NCBI GenBank assembly: GCA_034696485.1
Contig: JAQIWT010001132.1
Location: 1 to 12,279, forward strand
Source of the DNA: Isohypsibius dastychi
Lineage: Eukaryota > Tardigrada > Eutardigrada > Parachela > Isohypsibiidae
DNA: 12,279 nucleotides
Direction: 5' to 3'
Positions within the stretch are counted from its first letter, which is position 1, and every line of letters begins with the position of its first letter. Shown here piece after piece: positions 1 through 8,330 of the stretch. Made by a program: the position numbers and the translations under genes. Below the pieces are notes generated by a model, which was not told the DNA's origin, made no database searches, and was given only the letters and a program-made list of their open reading frames with translations.

Positions 1-2510
1 TCAACCTGTTCTTTCAATGGTTCGGACTCGAATGGCATGTTGTTTGGAAAACCTTACCGAGAGATCTCAAGTGAGTCTTGCTATCTCACGAAATTTGAAT
101 AGTGAATCATAATTGGAGAAAACATATTGTCCGCAAAACCGAATGACACCTTGAAAAATGGGGTTGATGTTTGATTACACGCTTTGAAATCAGCTATGAA
201 AGGCTCATTTTTGATTGCGTGATGTCGGCTTCCGGTCATAAATTTGATTTGATTTCCAGGGCAGCTTCGCGATTGATTCCATTAAAAGTTGCCATGTGGA
301 GCTTTGCTACTCAGAATCTCACCATAGGGGACCTGTTTTCAAAGAATGTTCGGAAACATCCCGAAAAAGCTGCATTTCTTTACGAGAAAGAAATATGGAC
401 ATTCCAGCAAGTGGAGAATCTCTCGAACAAAATTGCAAATTATTTCCTTATCGCTTCCGGTTTGGCACCGGGTGATACCGTCGCTGTGTTTCTATTGTCG
501 AGGTAGGACTTTGATTTGGTATTTATGACGTTATAGTAATTTAGTTTTGTAGGCCGGAATTCGTCTGCATCTGGTTGGGATTATCGAAAGTCGGCATAGT
601 GGGATCACTGATAAACTGTCAACAGCGTGGAGATGCTTTGCTGCACAGTTTAAAAGCGTGTAATGCGAAAGCGGTGGTTGTTGGGAAGGAATTGTTCGAA
701 GCCATCCAGGAAATAAAGACGCAGATCCCATCAATAACAGTTTATGTAATTGGCGAACGGGGTGCGCCTGTTCCCAAACAGTTCTCCGGGAATGCGACTA
801 ATTTAGACATGGTCCTCGAGAAGGTTGCGGAAAAGCTACCAGCCTCGGTAATTCTACCACGTCGCATTTTGATACTTTTCTTAACATTTACCTTTATAGA
901 ACCGAAGAAAGATACGATGCGAAAGATTATTCTATGTGTACACTTCAGGGACTACTGGTCTCCCAAAGGCAGCTATAATTACCCACAATCGATTTTTTTA
1001 TCTGGCGTATGGAATCCGAAAAATGGCAGCTCTCGTAGACTCTGATATTTTGTACTGCACTCTGCCCCTTTATCACACAGCTGGAGGTGTCGTGTTGTTT
1101 TTTCATGCGTTGTTTTCCTCTAAAAATTTCACGCCATAGGTATCTTGGGCATGGGCCATACTTTGATCGGTGGATCGACAGTTGTGATACGCCAAAAGTT
1201 TTCGGCTTCTCAATTCTGGCTGGATTGCGCGAAATACAAATGCAGTGTAAGATTTTAAATAATTTCAGACTCAGTATTCCGATGACGAACATGCGTATTT
1301 TAGGTTGCTCAATATATCGGGGAAATATGTCGGTATTTACTAGTGCAGCCCGAATCCAGTGCCGACCGGAACCACACTGTCCGAATGATGGTTGGAAACG
1401 GCATGCGAACGCAGATTTGGAAGGATTTTCAAAAGCGATTTGGAGTGGGGCAGATTACCGAGTTCTACGGTGCGACTGAAGGGAACGCCAGTCTCATTAA
1501 TTTCGACAACAAGATCGGAGCTGTTGGTTTTGTCTCTCGTATATTACCCTGGGTGTATCCTGTCAAGTTGATCAGGACTGATCGAGAGACTGGCGAGCCT
1601 CTTCGCAACAAGAATGGGCTGTGTATTCAGTGTGAGCCAGGTGAGTTGGAATCACCATCTGCATCAGAACTGTGTGTCAAAGTTATTTTTGATCGTAACG
1701 AATTCATCAAAACAGACATAGCTGCGGTTAAAATTTTAAGTGATAGTATTGGTTGAACTTTGATTGTGCTATCTGAACGAGTTATTTTTTTAGGACAAAT
1801 CGGTGAGCTGGTCGGAAGAATTAAGACATCCGGCGTGCACAAATTCGATGGATATTGTAGCCGGGAAGCCACAAAGAAGAAAATCACTCATGACGTTTTT
1901 CGGAAAGGAGATATGGGATTCTTAAGCGGGGATATCATGGAAATGGATGATTATGGCTATATGTATTTCAAAGACCGAACCGGTGACACGTTCCGGTGGC
2001 GTGGTGAGAACGTATCCACTAACGAGGTTGAGGAAGCAATTAGCCGGATATTTGTTTTGGGTGCGGTTGTGGTGTTTGGAGTTGAAATACCAGGTGATTT
2101 TTATTACAAATTGAATTCAGCAGCTGTTAGTATGACAGTTTCCGTTCTACCTAGGTTGTGAGGGAAAAGCTGGGATGGCTTGTATTGCTGGCGATGCTTC
2201 AACCTTCGATCTTGAAAAACTGAATGCTGCGATGAAGTCGAAAATTCCCGCGTATGCTCGGCCAGTTTTCATTCGGTTTCTGACTCACATTGAGGAGACG
2301 GGTAAATATTTTATACGATAGAGTGAAAGAGTACTTTCATTGTGGCGTTGTTTTTCAGGGACATTCAAGTTGATGAAATCCCGGTTGAAAGAAGAGGGTT
2401 ATAATCTCAGTGCCACAGGTGGTGATCCAGTATTTTTCCTTGACCCGCAACTCAACAGCTATCTCCCGCTCAAAGCGAACACTTTCGCTGATCGTCAGGT
2501 ACGATTCTGA
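1..2510 (+). CDS. SLC27A: Long-chain fatty acid transport protein / very-long-chain acyl-CoA synthetase (5' partial)
   Basis: Exons: <1-70, 260-502, 553-847, 900-1086, 1140-1246, 1304-1640, 1794-2093, 2155-2301, 2359-2510. All joins are GT-AG, keep frame, and give 611 residues plus TGA. The family (FATP/SLC27) couples fatty acid uptake to ATP-dependent activation into acyl-CoA via an acyl-adenylate, on ER or plasma membrane. Visible landmarks, numbered from the first residue seen: entry segment TLPRDLKAASR (17-27); AMP-binding P-loop [10 protein letters not shown] (216-225); EFYGATEGN (353-361); and the FATP/VLACS signature, with [13 protein letters not shown] and [12 protein letters not shown] (474-485) followed by VSTNEVE. 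The C-terminal lid ends in FADRQVRF. Length fits the family (about 620-650 aa), so only the start and N-terminal membrane segment lie off the left edge. No frameshift or lost catalytic motif is seen. Which vertebrate paralogue it matches best cannot be settled here; FATP1/FATP4-like is my guess. Confidence 0.95.
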
Positions 2511-2759
2511 GCCAGTTTGTCGGCATTCAGCTCCTTGCTCAAGAATAACCCGCACGTTGTTGTTGTTTTACTATATCTTCCCTCCCAGAAAGAGCACTTT
2601 TCGTCTAACGCAGTCTTCGAATCTGTAAATTCCAGTTTGACATTGTTCCCGTTGCTGTTTTAACAAGAGTTCTATGAGAAATCTGATCTATGCCATTTGT
2701 AGAAAATGATTGCTGTTTGATCTGTACATTCGCCAAGCTCGACATATCTCATCTGGTTT

Positions 2760-2765
2760 TTTATT
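2760..2765 (-). terminator. Candidate poly(A) signal (AATAAA) for the RD3 gene
   Basis: The plus strand reads TTTATT, so the minus strand carries AATAAA about 170 nt downstream of the RD3 stop codon. It sits two bases from the opposite-strand candidate for the convergent SLC27A gene. Confidence 0.4.
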
Positions 2766-2767
2766 TG

Positions 2768-2773
2768 ATTAAA
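2768..2773 (+). terminator. Candidate poly(A) signal (ATTAAA) for the SLC27A gene
   Basis: ATTAAA, the commonest variant of the AATAAA hexamer, lies about 260 nt after the SLC27A stop. I saw no better plus-strand hexamer nearer the stop. A single hexamer in AT-rich DNA is weak evidence; 3' end mapping would decide. Confidence 0.35.
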
Positions 2774-2934
2774 TGTAAATGGCTATTTCGAGCGTTGTTT
2801 TACAATTCGGGATCAGCAAATAATCAGGAGCTTTTTAATGGTGAATAAGGTAACTGATATAGGATTTCTGGATGGATTTGATGTTATTCAGAATCTGCCT
2901 TGATCTTAAAAATCCGGAAATCAACGAAGGGCCT

Positions 2935-4280
2935 TCAAACCGGCAGATTGCGGACGTCGAGTGTACTAAAGTTGATGGGCATCCGTATTTGCATTTCCTG
3001 CGAAAACGTTGGCTTATTATTGCGGGAAGAACAGTATTTGTATGATTATGATGACCAGCAATTTACCTGTGAATTGCGGCGCACATCCATCATACTCTTC
3101 GCAAACGGAACCACTTTATTCGAACGCTTGACCTTTTCGACATGGGACATGAGATCTGGTTCCTCAACTGGACGGGACTGGAGTGTTTGATTCAAGCAGG
3201 CACGGAATAACACTGGAATCTCATGAGCTGACGGATCTCTCGACAAATATTCCCGGAATTGCATAATGACCTTTAGGAATTAATGGTTATTATGAAAAGT
3301 GCACACAAATGTTTCATAAGAATAGCTGATAGCTCGTAAGAGTTCCAGAAGAATCGTAAACCAATTGTACCTTATTGCATTCAGCCGGCATAATCTGCCA
3401 ACAAAGACTTTCGATTTCCATCCTTTCACCGGGCATCATTTCATAAGGTCTCTTGTGTAAGCGAACTGGATCGATCAGCCAGGAATAATCGACCTGAAAA
3501 AAAGTATAGGGCTTGAAGTATCGTTCTTGTCACGTGAAAGGGAATGTGATCCAGAGTGGAAGCAGCTGTAAGTGTTGGAATGACTCAGTAAATATAGTGT
3601 CAATTTATTTCCAAGGTCTCGGCCAGCTGTTTATTACTCGTAAAAGTGTTTTATTCGTTACCTCACCCCATCAATGAACTTGGGGATGACTTCAGACAGT
3701 TCATATTTAATTGCAGAGCGGATCACTAATAAATCAAAAAACCGAATGTTGGAGACTAACCGTAAAATCAAACACTATGAATACGTTGAAACTTTGAAAA
3801 CATAGTGTATTACGAAAATGATTTGTTATAACAATTTTCATCACCAACGAAAACCCAAATATGCCGGAAGTTGATCCCGGGGAGAGGCTCGAATAATAGA
3901 ATCAAGCAGTACAAATATTACTCGGTTGACCTTTCAATTCTGGGCCAGTCTGAATTTATGCCACTCTACTTATAAACAGTTCCAAGGTTGATTCAAATCT
4001 TGGACAATCTAGATTATCTATAACCGATTGATTATAGCAGATGTGAAATAGTTTTTTCTTGTTAGTAACTTACGTTTCTAACGTCTACCTTTTGGCTTCT
4101 TTTCCGTTCCTCCTGCTCTCGCGCCCATGTTTTTTCATCCGTTTCCTTAATAGCGCAATCAAGTTCATGCAGAAGTGATTCTGAAACCAACTGGCTCTCC
4201 GATTTTTCCGGCAATTTCCGGTTGTAAGTCTCGCCCTTGAACCATTCGACCCAGGCTTTGAGCGTCCAGTTTTCAGCCAT
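2935..4280 (-). CDS. RD3: RD3 (Retinal Degeneration 3) homologue, complete
   Basis: Exons, 5' to 3' on the minus strand: 4280-4074, 3493-3371, 3270-3067, 2997-2935. They give 69, 41, 68 and 20 codons plus TGA. Every intron is phase 0, and the 198-residue product matches vertebrate RD3 (about 195 aa). Visible features: a Trp-rich start (MAENWTLKAWVEWF); an amphipathic, probably coiled-coil helix at about 31-62 with ESLLHEL and EEERK-like charge; the RD3 hallmark VDYSWL at 70-75; PGERMEIESLC and PAEC in the next helix; then QFREYLSRDP and IPVLFRACL in the central bundle; and a basic stretch ending VVPFAKSMMDVRRNS. In vertebrates RD3 binds and inhibits retinal guanylyl cyclases and is needed for their traffic to the outer segment. 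A C. elegans RD3 homologue is reported to affect traffic of receptor-type guanylyl cyclases to cilia. A cyclase-chaperone role here is inference. An in-frame upstream ATG at 4400 exists, but a splice acceptor at 4294 lies between it and the chosen start. Confidence 0.9.
3494..4073 (-). other. First RD3 intron (580 nt), unusually long for this window
   Basis: Donor GTAAGT begins at 4073 and a polypyrimidine run with CAG ends at 3494. The flanking exons join directly to the expected RD3 sequence (VDVRN then VDYSWL), so no coding exon needs to lie inside. I found no convincing gene on either strand; the only structure noticed is a short hairpin at 3772-3808. At ten times the typical intron length, it could carry regulatory sequence. 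Confidence 0.6.
3772..3808. repeat. 8-bp inverted repeat (hairpin) in RD3 intron 1
   Basis: ACACTATG at 3772-3779 is matched by CATAGTGT at 3801-3808, with a 21-nt AT-rich loop. An 8-bp stem like this is not rare by chance. Confidence 0.4.
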
Positions 4281-4872
4281 GGGAATCAGGATTCTAAAAT
4301 AAAGGAGGTCCAAAATCCCCAGCAAAGATTCTTTATCTGGAAAAGAGAAATGAATGCGACAAGAAAACGTCAGACAAAATGGCAATGAGAGGTGATCCAC
4401 AGGTTAGCCGATCGATATCTCCTGCGATGTTGCTCGTAATGCACTTCCGGGATCGCGGAAGGCTGGATTCGAAGAAAACACTCAATAAATCAATATGCCA
4501 TGCCGTAATCAATTTCGATCGAAATCCGAAGGAGTCTACGCGAAAAAAATGAAAAAACTCAATCGAAAAAACCGTTTGCTGTCGGAACTCCAAGGAATCT
4601 GTTCTTCGAGTTCTGGACCATTTTTCGGACCGAGCGTTTCTTTACATCCAAGCGCAATGTGAAATCGATGATAAATAACAGCCAAGCTAAGAGAAGTAAA
4701 ATAACAATTGTTATGCCAGATAAGGAATATTACGGAACTTCAAGTCCTCAAGCAGAGCAGGGTTAAAACAAAAGCCTAACAACAATAATTCGAGTCTTCC
4801 AGAACGTCTAGGAACTTGAGTCAAGATGAGCAGAAACGTATCTGCAAGGATTTGGCACAACTCCGGAATAAT
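4281..4872. other. Intergenic spacer between the SLC16-like gene and the RD3 gene
   Basis: These 592 nt should hold the 3' UTR of the SLC16-like gene and the promoter and 5' UTR of RD3, both on the minus strand. An 86-codon minus-strand frame at 4333-4593 matches nothing I recognise and overlaps the region expected to be noncoding. No clear TATA box or poly(A) hexamer stood out. The gap is longer than typical nematode operon spacing, so co-transcription is not supported. Confidence 0.6.
4294..4305 (-). promoter_or_regulatory. 3' splice site just upstream of the RD3 start (5' UTR intron or trans-splice acceptor)
   Basis: On the minus strand CCTTTATTTTAG ends at 4294, leaving a 13-nt leader before the ATG at 4280. 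It looks like the acceptors that are certainly used in this window. It either closes a 5' UTR intron or, if the organism uses spliced leaders, accepts one. It also favours the ATG at 4280 over the in-frame ATG at 4400. Confidence 0.5.
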
Positions 4873-7322
4873 TTAAACAGATGGATTCTTCTGCCTCCTG
4901 TTACACCATCGCTGTAAGATCTTGGCGGGAAAGAGCAGAAGACCGGAAACCGCGATCAGCGCCCCACCAAAGTAGAATGTTCCATTGAAAGATCCAGTAG
5001 CGTCTTTAATTGCTCCTGAAAAAAAACCGGTTTCAGTACGAATTCGGACGACAGCCATCCGGAAATACGCACCAGCGATTGGAGATCCGATCAAAGTAGC
5101 CAAGCCTTGGAAGGTCATTTGCAAGCCGAAAGTATTGTTGAGCAACGCAATTCCGAACAGGTCCACCAAGATAATTGAGCGAAGTGCAGCAAAAGCAGCT
5201 AAAATTACCAGATTTAAAACCATCACGTTTCCTAAGTTCTGTAACGTTTCTTACCGATACAAAATCCAAAAACTAGTGCATATGTCATAAGAAGCGCGTA
5301 GGTATCATAGAACGGGGTAAAACAAGTAGCAATTCCACCAACTGTCAAAGCCGAGCAAGCGACAACAATAGGTGAGACTTGAGGGAAATCCGAAATGAAT
5401 CCAACAACGATACGTCCGATTGTATTTGTGATACTGATGGCCTGGAAAAAATAGATAAAAGATGTAACCGGAAACGAGCAGCGAGTTATTAAAACTCACG
5501 GATAAGACAGTCTTGGCACTTTCCGGGTCGATTCCCTTGGAGATGACCAGTGGAAGAATATAAACGAAAGGGATGAAAAATCCGGCCAGGGTTAGAAACG
5601 ACGTGAAACAAGTGAGCATAAAAACCGGATTTCGGAACAGAGATACGTCAAGCATTTGTCGTAGGACAATGGCAACGCTTTCCGGAATGAAAGATTTTGA
5701 CCTTCCCTCTATTTCATCGACGTGCTGATTACTGACGGCATTACGAAAGCTTCTAATACTTCCAAAAGCTTTCACTTCCGGGAGATTTTGTAGAGAGCCT
5801 TGGTAGAATGTGTCGGGTTTCAGGATATTCGAATGGATACTCTTCCGGCTTGAGGTGGATAATCGTCGGTCCCGGTATACTTCAGCTTCGCTCAAACGAA
5901 CATTGTCAATGTCGGTAGAAGCATAAATGACACGAGGCAAATCCTTTTCATTTTCGGAGATTTCCGGCAAATGAGCGTGATCTTCTAATAAAGGATATCT
6001 CGGAGAATGTGCTCCTTCCCTCTCTAATCCGTCAACTTGGCTTTCGGCGTTTAGTTTACGAATCCGATCGTCTTTGGCGTCCTGAATGCGTCTCATGAAG
6101 CTTTCAGATCTGTGGAGCTCTACATCTTCAACCGGAACTCGGCGAACTGGTAAGAGTGGACGGAAAAGAGCGGCGAAAACAGCACAATTCAATGCGATAC
6201 CGGCAATTATCAATAAGGTTCCTCGGACACCAAGTTCACCCAACAAATATCCAAATAAATAAACAAACACAAATCCGCCGATTCCGGAACCAGAAACCGC
6301 AAGGCCGGTTGCGAGTGCGCGTCTTTTCTCAAAATACTCTCCAACAATGACGATGGCGGGAAGATAAACAAATCCGAAACCAATTCCTGAAACGAAAAAA
6401 ATCTAATTAGTATTATTGCATGTAAGAGACTGACTCAAATTGAATTTAAACTTTGCACCGAACGAATTCAAACATGTCATCCACAACAATACCGCACGAT
6501 TACAAATCGACAAGTAGTTCACATGAAGATTCAGATAGCTGATAAAAGCAGCTGTCACTAGCATCCAACTTGGCCACTTATCACCGGCAGCAGTTTGAAA
6601 GAAAATCACGTCAGGTTTAATTAAACTCGTTCACGAACCTGCCAGTATCCCGTAAAAAACCATCATCATTCCAACACCAGTCGAAAAGGAGCTGATGGCA
6701 ATACTTCCGGCAGCGATAAAAGAACCGATGACGCTGATTTTTCTTGCACCGTAAGTATTGCACAAGCCGCTAACAATCGGCCCTACGAGAAACGAAAACA
6801 ACAACATTAAATCATTGTGAATTAGTACACATGGACGAAACAGTAAATTAAATCATACCTGCCAGCAGATAAAATCCAGCCATCATCGACCCAACCCAGG
6901 CTGTGGTGCCGGCGCTCGATCCAAATAACTCCGACAACTCCTCACTGAGCATTCCAAATGAGAAAATTATGCCATCCACGATAATGTTGATCATCAAAGA
7001 AGCAAACAAGATAACCCTGTGAAATAAACAGCGTTGAAAAAAGAAAATCGCGGCATTTCCATCTGGCTGGAAGTTTTTCTGGAAAACGGGAAATTTCGCA
7101 ACGAAGAGGAAGCCTAACGTCCCAGTTCCTGCTCTGCAGAAACTCAGGAGATGAACGTTCCACAAATTCAGTTAACTCATTTCTTACAGAAAAAATATGG
7201 TTCACTCACCATCCATAACCACCATCAGGAGCAACAGGTACACCTGGAACATCGTTATTCGAATTCAATCTTTCGCCAGCTTCCTGCCGTTTCTTAACCT
7301 TTGATGAGTCTTCCTTCGCCAT
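4873..7322 (-). CDS. SLC16A: SLC16/MCT-type transporter (major facilitator superfamily), complete
   Basis: Exons on the minus strand: 7322-7210, 7016-6859, 6782-6639, 6386-5500, 5441-5255, 5198-5073, 5015-4873. They give 585 residues plus TAA with all joins in frame. SLC16 proteins have 12 membrane helices with both termini in the cytosol; members move monocarboxylates, thyroid hormone or aromatic amino acids across the plasma membrane. Signature 1 is PDGGYGW at 32-38, with Tyr where most members have Trp or Phe. Signature 2 is EYFEKRRALATGLAVSGSG at 155-173 around helix 5. A helix-8 arginine sits in NTIGRIVVGFISD, and ILVDLFG (helix 10-11) and DATGSFNG (near helix 12) follow in the expected order. 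The cytosolic loop between helices 6 and 7 is long (about 170 aa) and charged, with a Ser/Arg cluster (RRLSTSSRKSIHS). Introns are 193, 76, 252, 58, 56 and 57 nt. The substrate cannot be assigned from sequence. Confidence 0.95.
5016..5072 (-). other. 57-nt stop-free intron of length 3n in the SLC16-like gene
   Basis: Donor GTGCGT at 5072 and a strong T8-CAG acceptor at 5016 bound an intron of exactly 19 codons with no stop in the host frame. Removing it gives SPIAGAIKDATGSFNG, the normal family sequence; keeping it inserts 19 residues before the DATG motif of helix 12. Splicing is clearly the default reading, but retention would not break the protein. Confidence 0.75.
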
Positions 7323-7673
7323 GGTTGGTCAGAGAATGCGACCCTTCTCCTCAACGTGATTTTCCAACCAGATAAGTCAGCAACGACAAGCACCGAAACA
7401 GCGATCTCAAAACAAATGATGCAAGCCACTGAAATGTCAATCAGATTCAATTATTCCTCTTTCGCAACAAGAACGCAACAAGAGCGCAACAGGAAAGAAA
7501 ATCTTGGACCGAAAACATGCAGTAGCCCAAACAATGATAAGAAATCAAAACAGCCGGTCGCAATGATCTTACATCGAGCTGATGCAAACTTTGTCAAAAC
7601 GCAGAATGCAGTCTGGAGGGAAGGAGTGCCAAATGATAAACACCAATGCACGATAACAGGATAAGAATGACCC

Positions 7674-7717
7674 AGAGAGAGAGAGAGGAGAGGTACAGGG
7701 AGAGGGAGGTACAGGGA
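7674..7717 (+). repeat. GA-rich low-complexity tract with a 16-bp tandem unit
   Basis: A run of (AG)n leads into GAGGTACAGGGA at 7690-7701, repeated exactly at 7706-7717, a period of 16 bp. It is a purine-only tract apart from the two TAC triplets. It lies about 350-400 bp upstream of the SLC16-like start, so it could be a promoter GAGA-type element (CT-rich on the gene's strand) or just a microsatellite. Confidence 0.75.
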
Positions 7718-7961
7718 AACCGCAGTCCCGCAGATTATTCAATGTCTTGAAAAGCGCGGAGTTTATCATGTAGTAGTTACGGCTGCCGGGCATACTTTCT
7801 TTCTTTATAACTGTTTTCTTATCAGACAATCAAACCCATCATCCCGACATTTAACGTCCAATTACCTGCAAGAATCGCAATTTAATGGCCAAAACATAAA
7901 CCGAGAACAATACGCAAAACCAGACAGTCTCGTGCATGGCAAACGTTCTTTTGTCAGGATA

Positions 7962-7967
7962 TTTATT
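7962..7967 (-). terminator. Candidate poly(A) signal for the SEC14L1-like gene
   Basis: The plus strand reads TTTATT, giving AATAAA on the minus strand about 365 nt after the stop codon at 8331. It is the nearest clean hexamer I found, but the spacer is AT-rich. Confidence 0.35.
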
Positions 7968-8330
7968 TATGCGTCCCGTGAGGAAGAAAGGCATGTAACC
8001 AATCAAAAGCACCGGCCTGTGACAACCTAAGCATTTTCTTTTCAGAAGCTCCGGTAAAAACCTCAAATATCAACAAGAAAATATGTTGTCCAGCTCGGTG
8101 AATAAATAAATACAGGAAAACCTTACTGATTTTATAAATCTGTGAACCATAAACAAAGTTTCGCGGCAGCATATATAAATAGAATGAACAATAAATGATC
8201 TCTCTAAATCACAAAATCCATGATATTACTATCTGAATACAACCCGCCATTTCACAACGACAGTCAATAAAACAATCCAGATCTTGCCTAATAAAACCGA
8301 AAAACAGCTGCCATCGGAAGGTTTGCGAGT

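Larger units (their letters stand above)
2511..2934. other. Convergent 3' intergenic region
   Basis: This spacer lies between the stop of the plus-strand SLC27A gene and the stop of the minus-strand RD3 gene. No coding segment continues either protein; the short open frames here match no family I know. It should hold both 3' UTRs, and the only good poly(A)-signal hexamers I found for each strand sit close together near 2760-2773. Confidence 0.7.
7323..8330. other. Intergenic spacer between SEC14L1-like and SLC16-like genes
   Basis: This 1-kb stretch should hold the SEC14L1-like 3' UTR (high coordinates) and the promoter and 5' UTR of the SLC16-like gene (low coordinates), both on the minus strand. 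Several 60-100 codon frames on both strands have no recognisable family and compositions suggesting chance. A GA-rich tract at 7674-7717 and a minus-strand AATAAA at 7967-7962 are the only distinct elements. No tRNA-like or other RNA structure was recognised. Confidence 0.6.

Noticed and set aside
575-1045. 156-codon plus-strand frame that crosses the intron at 848-899
   Set aside because: Its last third is out of frame with the AMP-binding motif; splicing at 847/900 restores [10 protein letters not shown].
1641-1793. Read-through of the 153-nt SLC27A intron (3n and open for most of its length)
   Set aside because: It ends in an in-frame TGA near 1755, and the spliced product restores the conserved [11 protein letters not shown] segment.
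4333-4593. 86-codon minus-strand frame upstream of RD3
   Set aside because: No recognisable family, and it overlaps the expected RD3 5' UTR and a likely splice acceptor. Treated as chance.
5232-5254. A 23-nt intron in the SLC16-like gene ending at the first TTAG after the donor
   Set aside because: It keeps frame but is implausibly short and adds 8 residues that the family lacks. The acceptor at 5199 gives a 56-nt intron and a helix 10 of exactly the family length.
6403-6609. 68-codon minus-strand frame inside the 252-nt SLC16 intron, possibly an alternative exon
   Set aside because: Splicing it out gives the exact family sequence, and the read-through from the upstream exon hits a stop after three codons.
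8171-8182. TATA-like ATATATAAATAG on the plus strand
   Set aside because: No plus-strand gene lies downstream; the region is the 3' flank of a minus-strand gene.
2511-8330. tRNA, rRNA or transposon remnants in the spacers
   Set aside because: No paired T-arm and A/B-box pattern, terminal repeats or transposase motifs were seen on either strand by eye. A covariance-model search was not possible here.
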